Shown here one piece after another: positions 1 to 7,670 of a DNA stretch of 64,000 bases. The DNA is taken from NCBI RefSeq assembly GCF_010548375.1, contig NZ_JAAGLY010000024.1, positions 58,619-122,618 of the forward strand. Reading direction: 5' to 3'. How positions within the stretch are numbered: position 1 is the first letter of the stretch; the number at the start of each line of letters is the position of its first letter. Both the position numbers and the translations under genes were made by a program. Origin of the DNA: Streptomyces sp. SID13726 (lineage in GTDB: Bacteria > Actinomycetota > Actinomycetes > Streptomycetales > Streptomycetaceae). Below the pieces are notes generated by a model, which saw nothing but the letters and a program-made list of their open reading frames with translations, was not told the origin of the DNA and made no database searches.

Positions 1-60
1 TATGAGGGGATCGCCCACTGAGGGTGTGGCTGAGGGGTGTGGGCGGCTGCGGGCCGTTTG

Positions 61-90
61 TGGCTGGTCGCGCAGTTCCCCGCGCCCCTA
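61..90. repeat. Dispersed 30-bp hairpin element, copy A
   Basis: GC-rich imperfect inverted repeat (core GGCTGGTCGCGCAG / TTCCCCGCGCCCC) directly downstream of the TetR stop codon and followed on the minus strand by a T-run, so it may act as the operon terminator. The same sequence recurs at three other intergenic sites in the window. Confidence 0.75.
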
Positions 91-96
91 AAAAAC

Positions 97-711
97 CTAA
101 AGCAGGGCCTCGTCCAGCAGTACAGCCCACTGCTCCACAACCTTCTCTCGGCGAGCGTGGTCGTCGGTGAGGAGATTCGCCAGGCCCAGGCCCCTCGCCA
201 TGTCCAGCAGGCCCTGGACTGTTTCTCGGACTCCTGGCTTCTTCTCGTCCGCGGCCAGCAGCTCCACCGCGATGCGATGGGTCTCGCGGCCGACGCGAGC
301 CTCCAACTCCGTCACCCGGGGCCGTAGTTGCTCCTCGTTCGAGGCTGCCACCCAGAGGTGGAGGGCGGCTCGGAAGAGGGGGCCCGTGTAGAGGTCGACC
401 AGGGCTGAGACGACCGCGCGTCTGTCGTCGGCCGCGCCCTCGGGGAACAGGGCGCGCAGGGCCGTAGAGCGCTCCTCCGCCACGTACTCCACCGCCGCCG
501 TGAAGAGGTCCTCCCTGGTCGGGAAGTGGTGTTGGGCGGCGCCTCGGGAGACGCCGGCGCGTTCGGCGACGACCGTGACCGTGGAGCCCGCCCAGCCGTG
601 TTCGGCGAGGCAGGAGACGGCCGCTTCGAGGAGGCGTTGGCGGGTGGCGCGGCTGCGGTCCTGTTTGGGCCTGCGCTCCGCCCGGTCGCCGATCGTGGTC
701 ACACCACCCAT
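97..711 (-). CDS. TetR family transcriptional regulator
   Basis: A 204-aa one-component repressor. Residues about 18-65 form a typical TetR helix-turn-helix (RQRLLEAAVSCLAEHGW, then VAERAGVSRGAAQHHFPTRE); the rest is the helical ligand-binding and dimerisation domain. It is the last gene of the acyl-CoA catabolic operon and its start lies inside the end of the enoyl-CoA hydratase gene, so it is translationally coupled. By analogy with AtuR, FadR-like and related TetR regulators it probably senses an acyl-CoA intermediate and represses the operon; the palindrome upstream of the first gene (10166-10179) is a candidate operator. The ligand is an inference. Confidence 0.9.
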   Translation of the reverse strand: MGGVTTIGDRAERRPKQDRSRATRQRLLEAAVSCLAEHGWAGSTVTVVAERAGVSRGAAQHHFPTREDLFTAAVEYVAEERSTALRALFPEGAADDRRAVVSALVDLYTGPLFRAALHLWVAASNEEQLRPRVTELEARVGRETHRIAVELLAADEKKPGVRETVQGLLDMARGLGLANLLTDDHARREKVVEQWAVLLDEALL

Positions 712-1433
712 GAGGGATCCCGTCGTTCCAGGAAGGCCGTCATGCCCTCCCGCGCGTGCGGTGAGGCGAACAGCCGGGCCGAGAGCGCGGTCAGGTGGGC
801 CGCGTCCCGGTCGAAGGTCTCCAGCACCCTAGCCGTGAGCAGCCGTTTCGTCTCCGCCAGGGCCTCGGGGGCGGACCGTCGCAGACCGTCGAGGATCGGT
901 TCGAGTACGGCGTCCACGTCGTCGCCCGCCGCCGTGACCAGGCCGATCCGGGCGGCCTCGGCCGCGTCGAAGCGCTCGCCGGTGAGGTAGTGGCGGGCGA
1001 GGGCGCGGGGGTCGGTGCGGGGCAGCAGCGTCAGGGAGATGACCGCGGGGGCGACTCCGATCCGTACTTCCGTGAAGGCGAACGTCGACTCCGTGGCCGC
1101 GACCGCGATGTCGCAGGCGGCGAGGAGGCCGAGGCCGCCCGCGCGGACGTGGCCGGGGACGCGGGCGACGACGGGTTTGCCCAGCTCCACGATCTGCCGC
1201 AGGACGCCGACCAGTTCGGAAGGGTCCGGGGGGTCCTTGAGGTCGGCGCCCGCGGAGAAGGTGTTGCCGGTGTGGGTGAGGACGATCGCGCGGACATCCG
1301 GGTCCTTGGCGCAGTCGTCGAGAGCGTGGGCCAACTCCCCCACCAGCGCGGCCGACAGGGCGTTGCGGTTGTGCGGGGAGTCGAGGGTGAGGGTCTCGAC
1401 GGCACGCGCGCGTGTACGGGCGATCAGTGTCAT
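699..1433 (-). CDS. Enoyl-CoA hydratase/isomerase family protein
   Basis: A 244-aa crotonase-fold protein that would hydrate an enoyl-CoA (or a glutaconyl-CoA-type carboxylated intermediate). It shows the oxyanion-hole segment GNTFSAGADLKD (residues about 56-67) and the second crotonase motif around VRAGGLGLLAACDIAVA. The C-terminal tail FLERRDPSWVV is usual for the family. Its ATG overlaps the stop of the acyl-CoA ligase gene by four bases (ATGA), and its own end overlaps the TetR gene. In an atu/liu-type pathway it would take the role of AtuE/LiuC, acting after the biotin-dependent carboxylase; that substrate assignment is inferred from context only. Confidence 0.88.
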   Translation of the reverse strand: MTLIARTRARAVETLTLDSPHNRNALSAALVGELAHALDDCAKDPDVRAIVLTHTGNTFSAGADLKDPPDPSELVGVLRQIVELGKPVVARVPGHVRAGGLGLLAACDIAVAATESTFAFTEVRIGVAPAVISLTLLPRTDPRALARHYLTGERFDAAEAARIGLVTAAGDDVDAVLEPILDGLRRSAPEALAETKRLLTARVLETFDRDAAHLTALSARLFASPHAREGMTAFLERRDPSWVV

Positions 1434-3025
1434 GCGCGTTCCCTGAGCTGTCGTCGGAGGATCTTGCCGGAGGCGGCGCGGGGCACTGCGGCGATGAAGG
1501 TGACCTGGCGGACCCGTTTGTAGGGGGCGACGCGCTCGGCTACGTACATCATGACCTCACCCTCGGAGAGATCGGAGAGATCGGAGAGATCGGAGGGGCC
1601 GGACGCGGCCTGCTGGCGGACGACATAGGCGTGCGGGACCTCGTTGCCGTCCTCGTTGTAGACGCCGATGACGGCCGCGTCGGCGATGCCGGGGTGGGTG
1701 AGCAGGAGGGCCTCCAGTTCGGCGGGGGCCACCTGGAAGCCCTTGTACTTGATGAGTTCCTTGACCCGGTCGACGACGAACAGCCAGCCGTGCGCGTCGA
1801 CATGGCCGACGTCACCGGTGTGCAGCCAGCCGTCCGGGTCGATCATCGCGGCGGTGTCGTCGGGGCGGCCGAGGTAGCCCTTCATGATCTGCGGGCCGCG
1901 GATGAGGATCTCGCCGGGTTCGCCGATGTCGAGGTCCTTGTCGGGGTCGTCGAGGGAGACGATCCGCATCTCGGTGCCGGCGATGAGCTTGCCGACCGTG
2001 CCGGGTGGCGCCTCGCGCATGGCGGAGAGGGGGACGACGTGGGTGCCGGGCGAGAGTTCCGTCATGCCGTACGCCTGGCCGACGGGCGGGAGGCCGAGCC
2101 GGGCCGAGCAGGCGGCGGCGAGTTCCGCGTCCAGCGGGGCGGCGGCGCTGACGATGTAGCGCAGGGACGAGAGGTCGTACCGCTCGATCAACGGGTGCTT
2201 GGCGAGGGCGAGGACGATCGGCGGGGCCACGTACAGGCCGGTGATGCGGTGGTTCTGGATCGCCGCGAGGAAGGTCTCCAGGTCGAAGCGGGGCAGGACG
2301 ACGACCGAAGCGCCTTGGCGCAGGGGCGCGTTCATGAGAGCCGTGAGGCCGTAGATGTGGAAGAAGGGCAGGACCGCGAGGATGCGGTCCTCGGGGCCCG
2401 CCGACATCAGGGGTTCCAGCTGGGCGAGGTTGGTGGCGATCTGCCGGTGCGTGAGCATCACGCCCTTGGGGGTGCCGGTGGTGCCCGAGGAGTACGGCAG
2501 TGCTGCCACGTCCGTCACCGGGTCGATGGCGATGTCCGGCTCGGGGGCCGTCGAGGCGAGCATGTCGAGCAGGGAGCGGTGGCCGGGGGCGCTGTCGCAG
2601 ACGAAGATCTCCCGTACCCCGCCCGCGAGTTCGGCCGCCCTGCGCGCGGTCTCCAGCAGCGGGGACACGGTGACGATCCAGCGGGCGTCGGAGTCGGAGA
2701 GCTGCTTGGCGAACTCCTCCGGCGTGGACAGCGGGTGCACGGTCGTGACGGAGGCACCCGCGCGCGTGGCGGCGTAGAACGCGGTCGGGAAGGCGATCGT
2801 GTTGGGGCTGTGCAGGGCAAGCACGTCCCCCTTGCGCACCCCCGCGTCCGCGAGCCCCGCCGCCACGCGCCGGTGGAACGCGTCCAGTTGGGCGTACGTG
2901 AGGGTCGTGCCGTCGGTGCCGTCGATCAGGGCGGGCGTGTCACCGAACTCCGCGGCACGGGCCAACACCGCGTCATGGATGGGAAGTTCTACGGGCTGGA
3001 CGTCTGCGTACTCGCTGCGGAACAC
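1430..3025 (-). CDS. Acyl-CoA synthetase (AMP-binding, 4-coumarate-CoA ligase-like)
   Basis: A 531-aa adenylate-forming enzyme that activates a carboxylic acid to its CoA thioester using ATP. The P-loop SSGTTGTPKGVMLTH, the A5-like motif QAYGMTELSP, the hinge region WLHTGDVGH and VVDRVKELIKYKG and the C-terminal catalytic lysine in AASGKILRRQL are all present. The GTG start is chosen because GGAGGA lies six to eight bases upstream; the reading frame stays open further upstream only as a shadow of the dehydrogenase gene. An odd Ser-Asp-Leu triplet run (SDLSDLSDLS, from a 9-bp DNA repeat near 1564-1596) sits in the C-terminal domain. It starts 17 bases after the dehydrogenase stop and overlaps the hydratase start. 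Confidence 0.92.
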   Translation of the reverse strand: MFRSEYADVQPVELPIHDAVLARAAEFGDTPALIDGTDGTTLTYAQLDAFHRRVAAGLADAGVRKGDVLALHSPNTIAFPTAFYAATRAGASVTTVHPLSTPEEFAKQLSDSDARWIVTVSPLLETARRAAELAGGVREIFVCDSAPGHRSLLDMLASTAPEPDIAIDPVTDVAALPYSSGTTGTPKGVMLTHRQIATNLAQLEPLMSAGPEDRILAVLPFFHIYGLTALMNAPLRQGASVVVLPRFDLETFLAAIQNHRITGLYVAPPIVLALAKHPLIERYDLSSLRYIVSAAAPLDAELAAACSARLGLPPVGQAYGMTELSPGTHVVPLSAMREAPPGTVGKLIAGTEMRIVSLDDPDKDLDIGEPGEILIRGPQIMKGYLGRPDDTAAMIDPDGWLHTGDVGHVDAHGWLFVVDRVKELIKYKGFQVAPAELEALLLTHPGIADAAVIGVYNEDGNEVPHAYVVRQQAASGPSDLSDLSDLSEGEVMMYVAERVAPYKRVRQVTFIAAVPRAASGKILRRQLRERA

Positions 3026-3042
3026 GGCTCCTCCAGGGCGGC

Positions 3043-4179
3043 CTAGTACGACTTGGGAAGGCCCAGGGTCTGGTGGGAGACGAAGTTGAGGATCATCTCC
3101 CTGCTCACCGGGGCGATACGGGCCACACGCGCGGCCGTGATCAGCGAGGCCAGCCCGAACTCGCGGGTGAGGCCGTTGCCGCCGAGGGTGTGGACCGCCT
3201 GGTCCACGGCCTTCACACAGGCCTCCCCGGCGGCGTACTTCGCCATGTTGGCGGCCTCGCCCGCGCCCATGTCGTCGCCCTCGTCGTAGAGGTGCGCGGC
3301 CTTCTGCATCATCAGGCGGGCCAGTTCGAGGTCGATGTGGGCCTGGGCGAGGGGGTGCGCGATGGCCTGGTGGGCGCCGATGGGGGTGTTCCACACGGTG
3401 CGGTCGCGGGCGTAGGTGATCGCCCGGGAGAGGGCGTAGCGGCCCATTCCTATCGCGAAGGCCGCGGTCATGATGCGTTCGGGGTTGAGGCCGGCGAAGA
3501 GCTGGAGGAGGCCTGCGTCCTCGTCTCCCACGAGGGCTTCGGCGGGGAGTCGCACGTCGTCGAGGGTGAGCTCGAACTGCTTTTCCTGGGCGGTCAGTTC
3601 CATCTCGATATGGCGCCTGTCGAAGCCCGGGGCGTCTCGGGGGACGATGAACAGACAGGGCTTGAGGCGGCCGGTGCGGGAGTCCTCCGTGCGGCCGACT
3701 ATGAGGGTGGCGTCGGCTATGTCGACGCCGGAGACGAAGACCTTTCGGCCGGTGAGCAGCCAGTCTCCGGTGTCCGGGTCGCGGCGGGCCGTGGTGGTGA
3801 TGCGGTGGCTGTTGGAGCCGGCGTCGGGTTCGGTGATGCCAAAGGCCATGGTGCGGGTGCCATCGGCCAGAGCTGGGAGCCACTCCTGCTTCTGGGACTC
3901 CGTGCCGAAGCGGGCGATCACTGTGCCGCAGATGGCTGGGGATACGACCATCATGAGGAGGGGGCAGCCTGCTGCGCCGAGTTCTTCGAGGACGATGGAG
4001 AGTTCTGAGATTCCGCCGCCTCCGCCTCCGTATTGCTCGGGGAGGTTGACGCCCAGGTAGCCGAGTTTGGCTGCCTCTTCCCAGAGGTCTTCTCGGTTGA
4101 AGTCGCGGCCATGGCGTTTGCCCAGGGCGGCTACGGCTGTTCGGAGGGCTTTGTGCTCGTGCGTTTCGATCGTGGGCAT
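3043..4179 (-). CDS. Acyl-CoA dehydrogenase
   Basis: A 378-aa FAD-dependent acyl-CoA dehydrogenase of usual length. The FAD/substrate motif ITEPDAGSNSHRITTTA (residues about 125-141) and the C-terminal LGGNGLTREFGLASL segment are clear. GAAGGAG precedes the ATG. It follows the biotin carboxylase gene after about 40 bases that contain a copy of the dispersed hairpin element, which could tune downstream expression. In an atu-like pathway it would be the citronellyl-CoA dehydrogenase (AtuD-type); in a liu-like pathway an isovaleryl-CoA dehydrogenase. The sequence alone does not decide. Confidence 0.92.
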   Translation of the reverse strand: MPTIETHEHKALRTAVAALGKRHGRDFNREDLWEEAAKLGYLGVNLPEQYGGGGGGISELSIVLEELGAAGCPLLMMVVSPAICGTVIARFGTESQKQEWLPALADGTRTMAFGITEPDAGSNSHRITTTARRDPDTGDWLLTGRKVFVSGVDIADATLIVGRTEDSRTGRLKPCLFIVPRDAPGFDRRHIEMELTAQEKQFELTLDDVRLPAEALVGDEDAGLLQLFAGLNPERIMTAAFAIGMGRYALSRAITYARDRTVWNTPIGAHQAIAHPLAQAHIDLELARLMMQKAAHLYDEGDDMGAGEAANMAKYAAGEACVKAVDQAVHTLGGNGLTREFGLASLITAARVARIAPVSREMILNFVSHQTLGLPKSY

Positions 4180-4193
4180 GTGGCTCCTTCGTT

Positions 4194-4223
4194 GGGGCTG
4201 GTCGCGCAGTTCCCCGCGCCCCT
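4194..4223. repeat. Dispersed 30-bp hairpin element, copy B
   Basis: Same element as copy A (GGGGCTGGTCGCGCAG / TTCCCCGCGCCCCT). Here it lies inside an operon, between the biotin carboxylase stop codon (which it overlaps) and the acyl-CoA dehydrogenase start, so it may act as an attenuator, processing site or merely a mobile repeat. Confidence 0.75.
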
Positions 4224-6063
4224 AGGTAGATCGGACTACTGCCAGTAGAGAGCCGACCGTTACCTGTTGGCCGACAACTGCATTGAGCTCGGTGAGCGTT
4301 CCTGCGTGTGGAGCCGTGATCTTGTGTTCCATCTTCATTGCCTCCAGCCATAGGAGGGGCTGGCCCGCTTCCACTGCGGATCCCTCCGCCAAGCCGTCCG
4401 CGATCCGTACAACCGTTCCCGGCATGGGGGCCAGCAACGAGCCTGGGGCGTGCTGGGTCGTCGGGTCCGGGAAGCGGGGCAGGGGCTTCAGGGCCGTGCC
4501 GCCCACGTACACCTCGTCGCCGTACCTCGACACCTCGAACTTCCGCTGTACTCCGTCCACTTCGAGTACGACCCTGCTCGCGTCGGCGTGCAGCACCCGC
4601 ACCCCGTCCGCTTCCAGGCCCTGCCTCGTGTGGCGGTAACGGACCTCGTGCTCCTCGCCCGCCATCTCGTAGCGCTTGGTCTGGGGGGTGGAGGGGAGGT
4701 TGCGGAAGCCTCCGAAGCGGGAGCGGCCGACCGCGTCCGAGAGCGCGGCCGCCAGAGGGGCCAGCAAGTCCGTGACGGGCTGGGTGAGTTCCGGCAGGTG
4801 GCGGTCGTAGAAGCCCGTGTCCATGCGGGCCGTCGTGAACTCCTTGTGGCGCAGGGAGTTGACCAGCAGGTCCCTGTTGGTGGTGGGGCCGTGGAGCTGG
4901 GCCCCCTCCAGCGCGCCCGCCAGTTTGCGGAGTGCTTCCGCGCGCGTGGGGGCGTGGGCGACGACCTTCGCCAGCATGGGGTCGTAGTGGACGGGGATCG
5001 GGTCGCCGTTCTCGTAGCCCGTGTCCAGGCGGACCGACGGGGGCAGCGCGAGGCGGTGCAGGGTGCCCGTCTGGGGGGTCCAGTCCCTCGCCGGGTCCTC
5101 GGCGTAGAGGCGGGCCTCCACGGCGTGGCCACGTGCGCCAGGAGGGGTGTCGGACAACGCGGCACCCTCCGCGATCCTGATCTGTTCCGCCACCAGGTCC
5201 ACGCCGAACACCGCTTCCGTCACCGGGTGTTCGACCTGGAGGCGGGTGTTCATCTCCAGGAAGTGGGCGCGGTCGTCGGCGACCAGGAACTCGACCGTGC
5301 CCGCGCCGACGTAGTCCACCGCGCGGGCCGCCCGGACCGCCAATTCGTGGAGTTCTGCGGTGAGTTCGTCGCTCAGACCGGGCGCCGGGGCCTCCTCGAT
5401 CACCTTCTGGTGGCGGCGCTGGAGGGAGCAGTCGTGGGTGCCGAGGGCCCAGACCGTGCCGTGGGTGTCGGCGAGGATCTGGACCTCGACGTGGCGGCCG
5501 TCCTCGACGTACGGCTCGACGAAGACCTCGCCGTCGCCGAAGGCGTTCGCGGCCTCGGTGCGGGCGCTCTCCAGGGCGGCGGGCAGGTCTTCGAGGCGGC
5601 GGACGATCCGCATGCCCCGGCCTCCGCCGCCCGCCGCCGCCTTCACCAGCACCGGCAGGTCGGACTCGGTCACGTCACCCAGCGGCGCGAGCCCCATCAG
5701 CTGCTTCGCGCGCGTCTTGGACGCCATCGCCTCGATCGCGGACGGGGGCGGGCCGATCCAGACCAGGCCCGCGTCCAGGACCGCCCTGGCGAAGTCGGCG
5801 TTCTCGGAGAGGAATCCGTAGCCGGGGTGGACGGCGTCGGCGCCGGCGGCGAGGGCCGCCTTCACGATCAGGTCGGCGCGCAGGTAGGTGTCGGCGGGGG
5901 CCGCTCCGGGGAGTCGTACGGCCGCGTCCGCCATGCGCGTGTGGAGGGCGTTCGCGTCGGGGTCCGAGTGCACGGCGACCGTTCGGATGCCCAGCTCACG
6001 GCAGGTGCGGAAGACCCGGCAGGCGATCTCGCCTCGGTTGGCGACGAGGACAGAAGCAATCAC
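4222..6063 (-). CDS. Acyl-CoA carboxylase alpha subunit (biotin carboxylase + BCCP)
   Basis: A 613-aa fusion of biotin carboxylase (residues about 1-440) and a C-terminal biotinyl carrier domain; it carboxylates biotin with bicarbonate and ATP. Visible motifs are VANRGEIACRVFRT at the N-terminus, the glycine-rich ATP loop AAAGGGGRGMR, the catalytic EMNTRLQVEHPVTE and the biotinylation site EAMKMEH near the C-terminus. The GTG start at 6063 has GAGGAA a few bases upstream; a second in-frame GTG at 6075 overlaps the beta-subunit stop and is the alternative. The stretch between AKQLMG and LVKAAAGGGG is slightly shorter than in housekeeping ACC alpha chains. It pairs with the beta subunit immediately upstream. 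Confidence 0.93.
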   Translation of the reverse strand: MIASVLVANRGEIACRVFRTCRELGIRTVAVHSDPDANALHTRMADAAVRLPGAAPADTYLRADLIVKAALAAGADAVHPGYGFLSENADFARAVLDAGLVWIGPPPSAIEAMASKTRAKQLMGLAPLGDVTESDLPVLVKAAAGGGGRGMRIVRRLEDLPAALESARTEAANAFGDGEVFVEPYVEDGRHVEVQILADTHGTVWALGTHDCSLQRRHQKVIEEAPAPGLSDELTAELHELAVRAARAVDYVGAGTVEFLVADDRAHFLEMNTRLQVEHPVTEAVFGVDLVAEQIRIAEGAALSDTPPGARGHAVEARLYAEDPARDWTPQTGTLHRLALPPSVRLDTGYENGDPIPVHYDPMLAKVVAHAPTRAEALRKLAGALEGAQLHGPTTNRDLLVNSLRHKEFTTARMDTGFYDRHLPELTQPVTDLLAPLAAALSDAVGRSRFGGFRNLPSTPQTKRYEMAGEEHEVRYRHTRQGLEADGVRVLHADASRVVLEVDGVQRKFEVSRYGDEVYVGGTALKPLPRFPDPTTQHAPGSLLAPMPGTVVRIADGLAEGSAVEAGQPLLWLEAMKMEHKITAPHAGTLTELNAVVGQQVTVGSLLAVVRST

Positions 6064-6071
6064 TGGGTTCC

Positions 6072-7670
6072 TCACATCCGGAAGACGCCGAAGCCGCCCC
6101 GCGCGCCTTCGTAGGGCGCGGTGTGGATCGCGGACAGGCACATGCCGAGGACCGTGCGGGTGTCGCGGGGGTCGATGACGCCGTCGTCGTAGAGCCGCCC
6201 GGACAGGAACATGGGCAGCGACTCGGACTCGATCTGCTGCTCCACCATCGCGCGCAGGGCCGCGTCGCCCTCTTCGTCGTACGGCAGTCCCTTCGCGGCG
6301 GCCGACTGGCGGGCGACGATGGAGAGCACGCCGGCGAGTTGCTGGGGGCCCATGACGGCCGACTTGGCGCTGGGCCAGGCGAAGAGGAAGCGGGGGTCGT
6401 AGGCGCGGCCGCACATGCCGTAGTGGCCCGCTCCGTACGAGGCTCCCAACAGCACGGACAGGTGCGGGACCTTGGAGTTGCTGACCGCGTTGATCATCAT
6501 CGCGCCGTGCTTGATGATGCCGCCCTGCTCGTACTCCTTGCCGACCATGTAGCCGGTGGTGTTGTGCAGGAAGAGGAGCGGGATGTCACGCTGGTTGGCC
6601 AACTGGATGAACTGGGCCGCCTTTTGGGACTCCTCGGAGAACAGGACGCCTTGGGCGTTCGCCAGGATGCCGACTGGATATCCGTGCAGTTCGGCCCAGC
6701 CGGTCGCGAGGCTCGTGCCGTACAGGGGCTTGAACTCGTCGAAGTCGGAGGCGTCGACGATCCGGGCGATGACCTCGCGCGGGTCGAAGGGGGTGCGGAG
6801 GTCGCCGGGGACGATGCCGAGAAGCTCCTCGGCCGAGTACTTGGGGGGCTCCGCCGGGCCCGGATCGCCGTACGCCTTGCGGTGGTTGAGGCGGGACACG
6901 ACCCTGCGGGCCTGGCGCAGGGCGTCCTGCTCGTCCACGGCGAAGTAGTCCGCGAGGCCCGACACGCGCGCGTGCATCTCGGCGCCGCCCAGGGACTCGT
7001 CGTCGCTCTCCTCGCCGGTGGCCATCTTCACCAGGGGCGGGCCGCCGAGGAAGACCTTGGCGCGCTCCTTGACCATGATCACGTGGTCGGACATGCCGGG
7101 GATGTAGGCGCCGCCGGCCGTGGAGTTGCCGAAGACGACGGCGACGGTGGGGATTCCGGCGGCCGAGAGCCGGGTCAGGTCACGGAAGATGGCCCCGCCC
7201 GGGATGAAGATCTCCTTCTGGGACGGGAGGTCGGCGCCGCCCGACTCCACCAGGCTGATGCAGGGCAGCCGGTTGGCGAGGGCGATGTCGTTGGCGCGCA
7301 GGGCCTTCTTCAGCGACCACGGGTTGCTCGCGCCGCCGCGCACGGTCGGGTCGTTGGCGGTGATCAGGCACTCCACGCCCGCCACCACGCCGATCCCGGT
7401 GACGAGGGAGGCGCCGACCGTGTAGTCGCTGCCCCAGGCGGCCAGCGGGGAGAGTTCCAGGAAGGGCGTGTCCGGGTCGAGGAGCAGCTCGATGCGCTCG
7501 CGGGCGAGGAGCTTGCCGCGTTTGCGGTGTCTCTCCAGGTACTTCTCGCCGCCGCCCGCCAGCGCCTTGGCGTGCTCGGTGTCCAGCTCGGCGAGCTTGG
7601 CGAGCATGGCCTCGCGGTTCGCCCGGTGGTCGGGGCCGGCCGGGTCGAGGGTGGTCCGCAGGATCGTCAC
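6072..7670 (-). CDS. Acyl-CoA carboxylase beta subunit (carboxyltransferase)
   Basis: A 532-aa carboxyltransferase that moves the carboxyl group from biotin to an acyl-CoA. It has the crotonase-like glycine-rich segments (TANDPTVRGGASNPW, GGAYIPGMSDHVIMV) and a C-terminus DDGVIDPRDTRTVLG followed by GGFGVFRM, which is the pattern of methylcrotonyl-/geranyl-CoA carboxylase beta chains rather than PccB-type propionyl-CoA carboxylases. The GTG start overlaps the upstream AtuA stop (GTGA). The substrate is not readable by eye; the neighbours favour a branched acyl-CoA such as 3-methylcrotonyl- or geranyl-CoA. Confidence 0.92.
   Translation of the reverse strand: MTILRTTLDPAGPDHRANREAMLAKLAELDTEHAKALAGGGEKYLERHRKRGKLLARERIELLLDPDTPFLELSPLAAWGSDYTVGASLVTGIGVVAGVECLITANDPTVRGGASNPWSLKKALRANDIALANRLPCISLVESGGADLPSQKEIFIPGGAIFRDLTRLSAAGIPTVAVVFGNSTAGGAYIPGMSDHVIMVKERAKVFLGGPPLVKMATGEESDDESLGGAEMHARVSGLADYFAVDEQDALRQARRVVSRLNHRKAYGDPGPAEPPKYSAEELLGIVPGDLRTPFDPREVIARIVDASDFDEFKPLYGTSLATGWAELHGYPVGILANAQGVLFSEESQKAAQFIQLANQRDIPLLFLHNTTGYMVGKEYEQGGIIKHGAMMINAVSNSKVPHLSVLLGASYGAGHYGMCGRAYDPRFLFAWPSAKSAVMGPQQLAGVLSIVARQSAAAKGLPYDEEGDAALRAMVEQQIESESLPMFLSGRLYDDGVIDPRDTRTVLGMCLSAIHTAPYEGARGGFGVFRM

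Noticed and set aside
1412..3046. 544-codon plus-strand open frame opposite the acyl-CoA ligase gene
   Set aside because: Antisense shadow typical of high-GC DNA; the minus strand encodes a complete adenylate-forming enzyme with all motifs.
1430..4351. 973-codon frame that would fuse an N-terminal region to the acyl-CoA ligase
   Set aside because: The extra 440 codons are an Arg/Pro/His-rich shadow of the dehydrogenase gene; GTG at 3025 with a good ribosome binding site starts the real protein.
6064..6414. Long N-terminal extension of the biotin carboxylase
   Set aside because: Arg-rich translation overlapping the end of the beta subunit; family starts at VANRGEIA.
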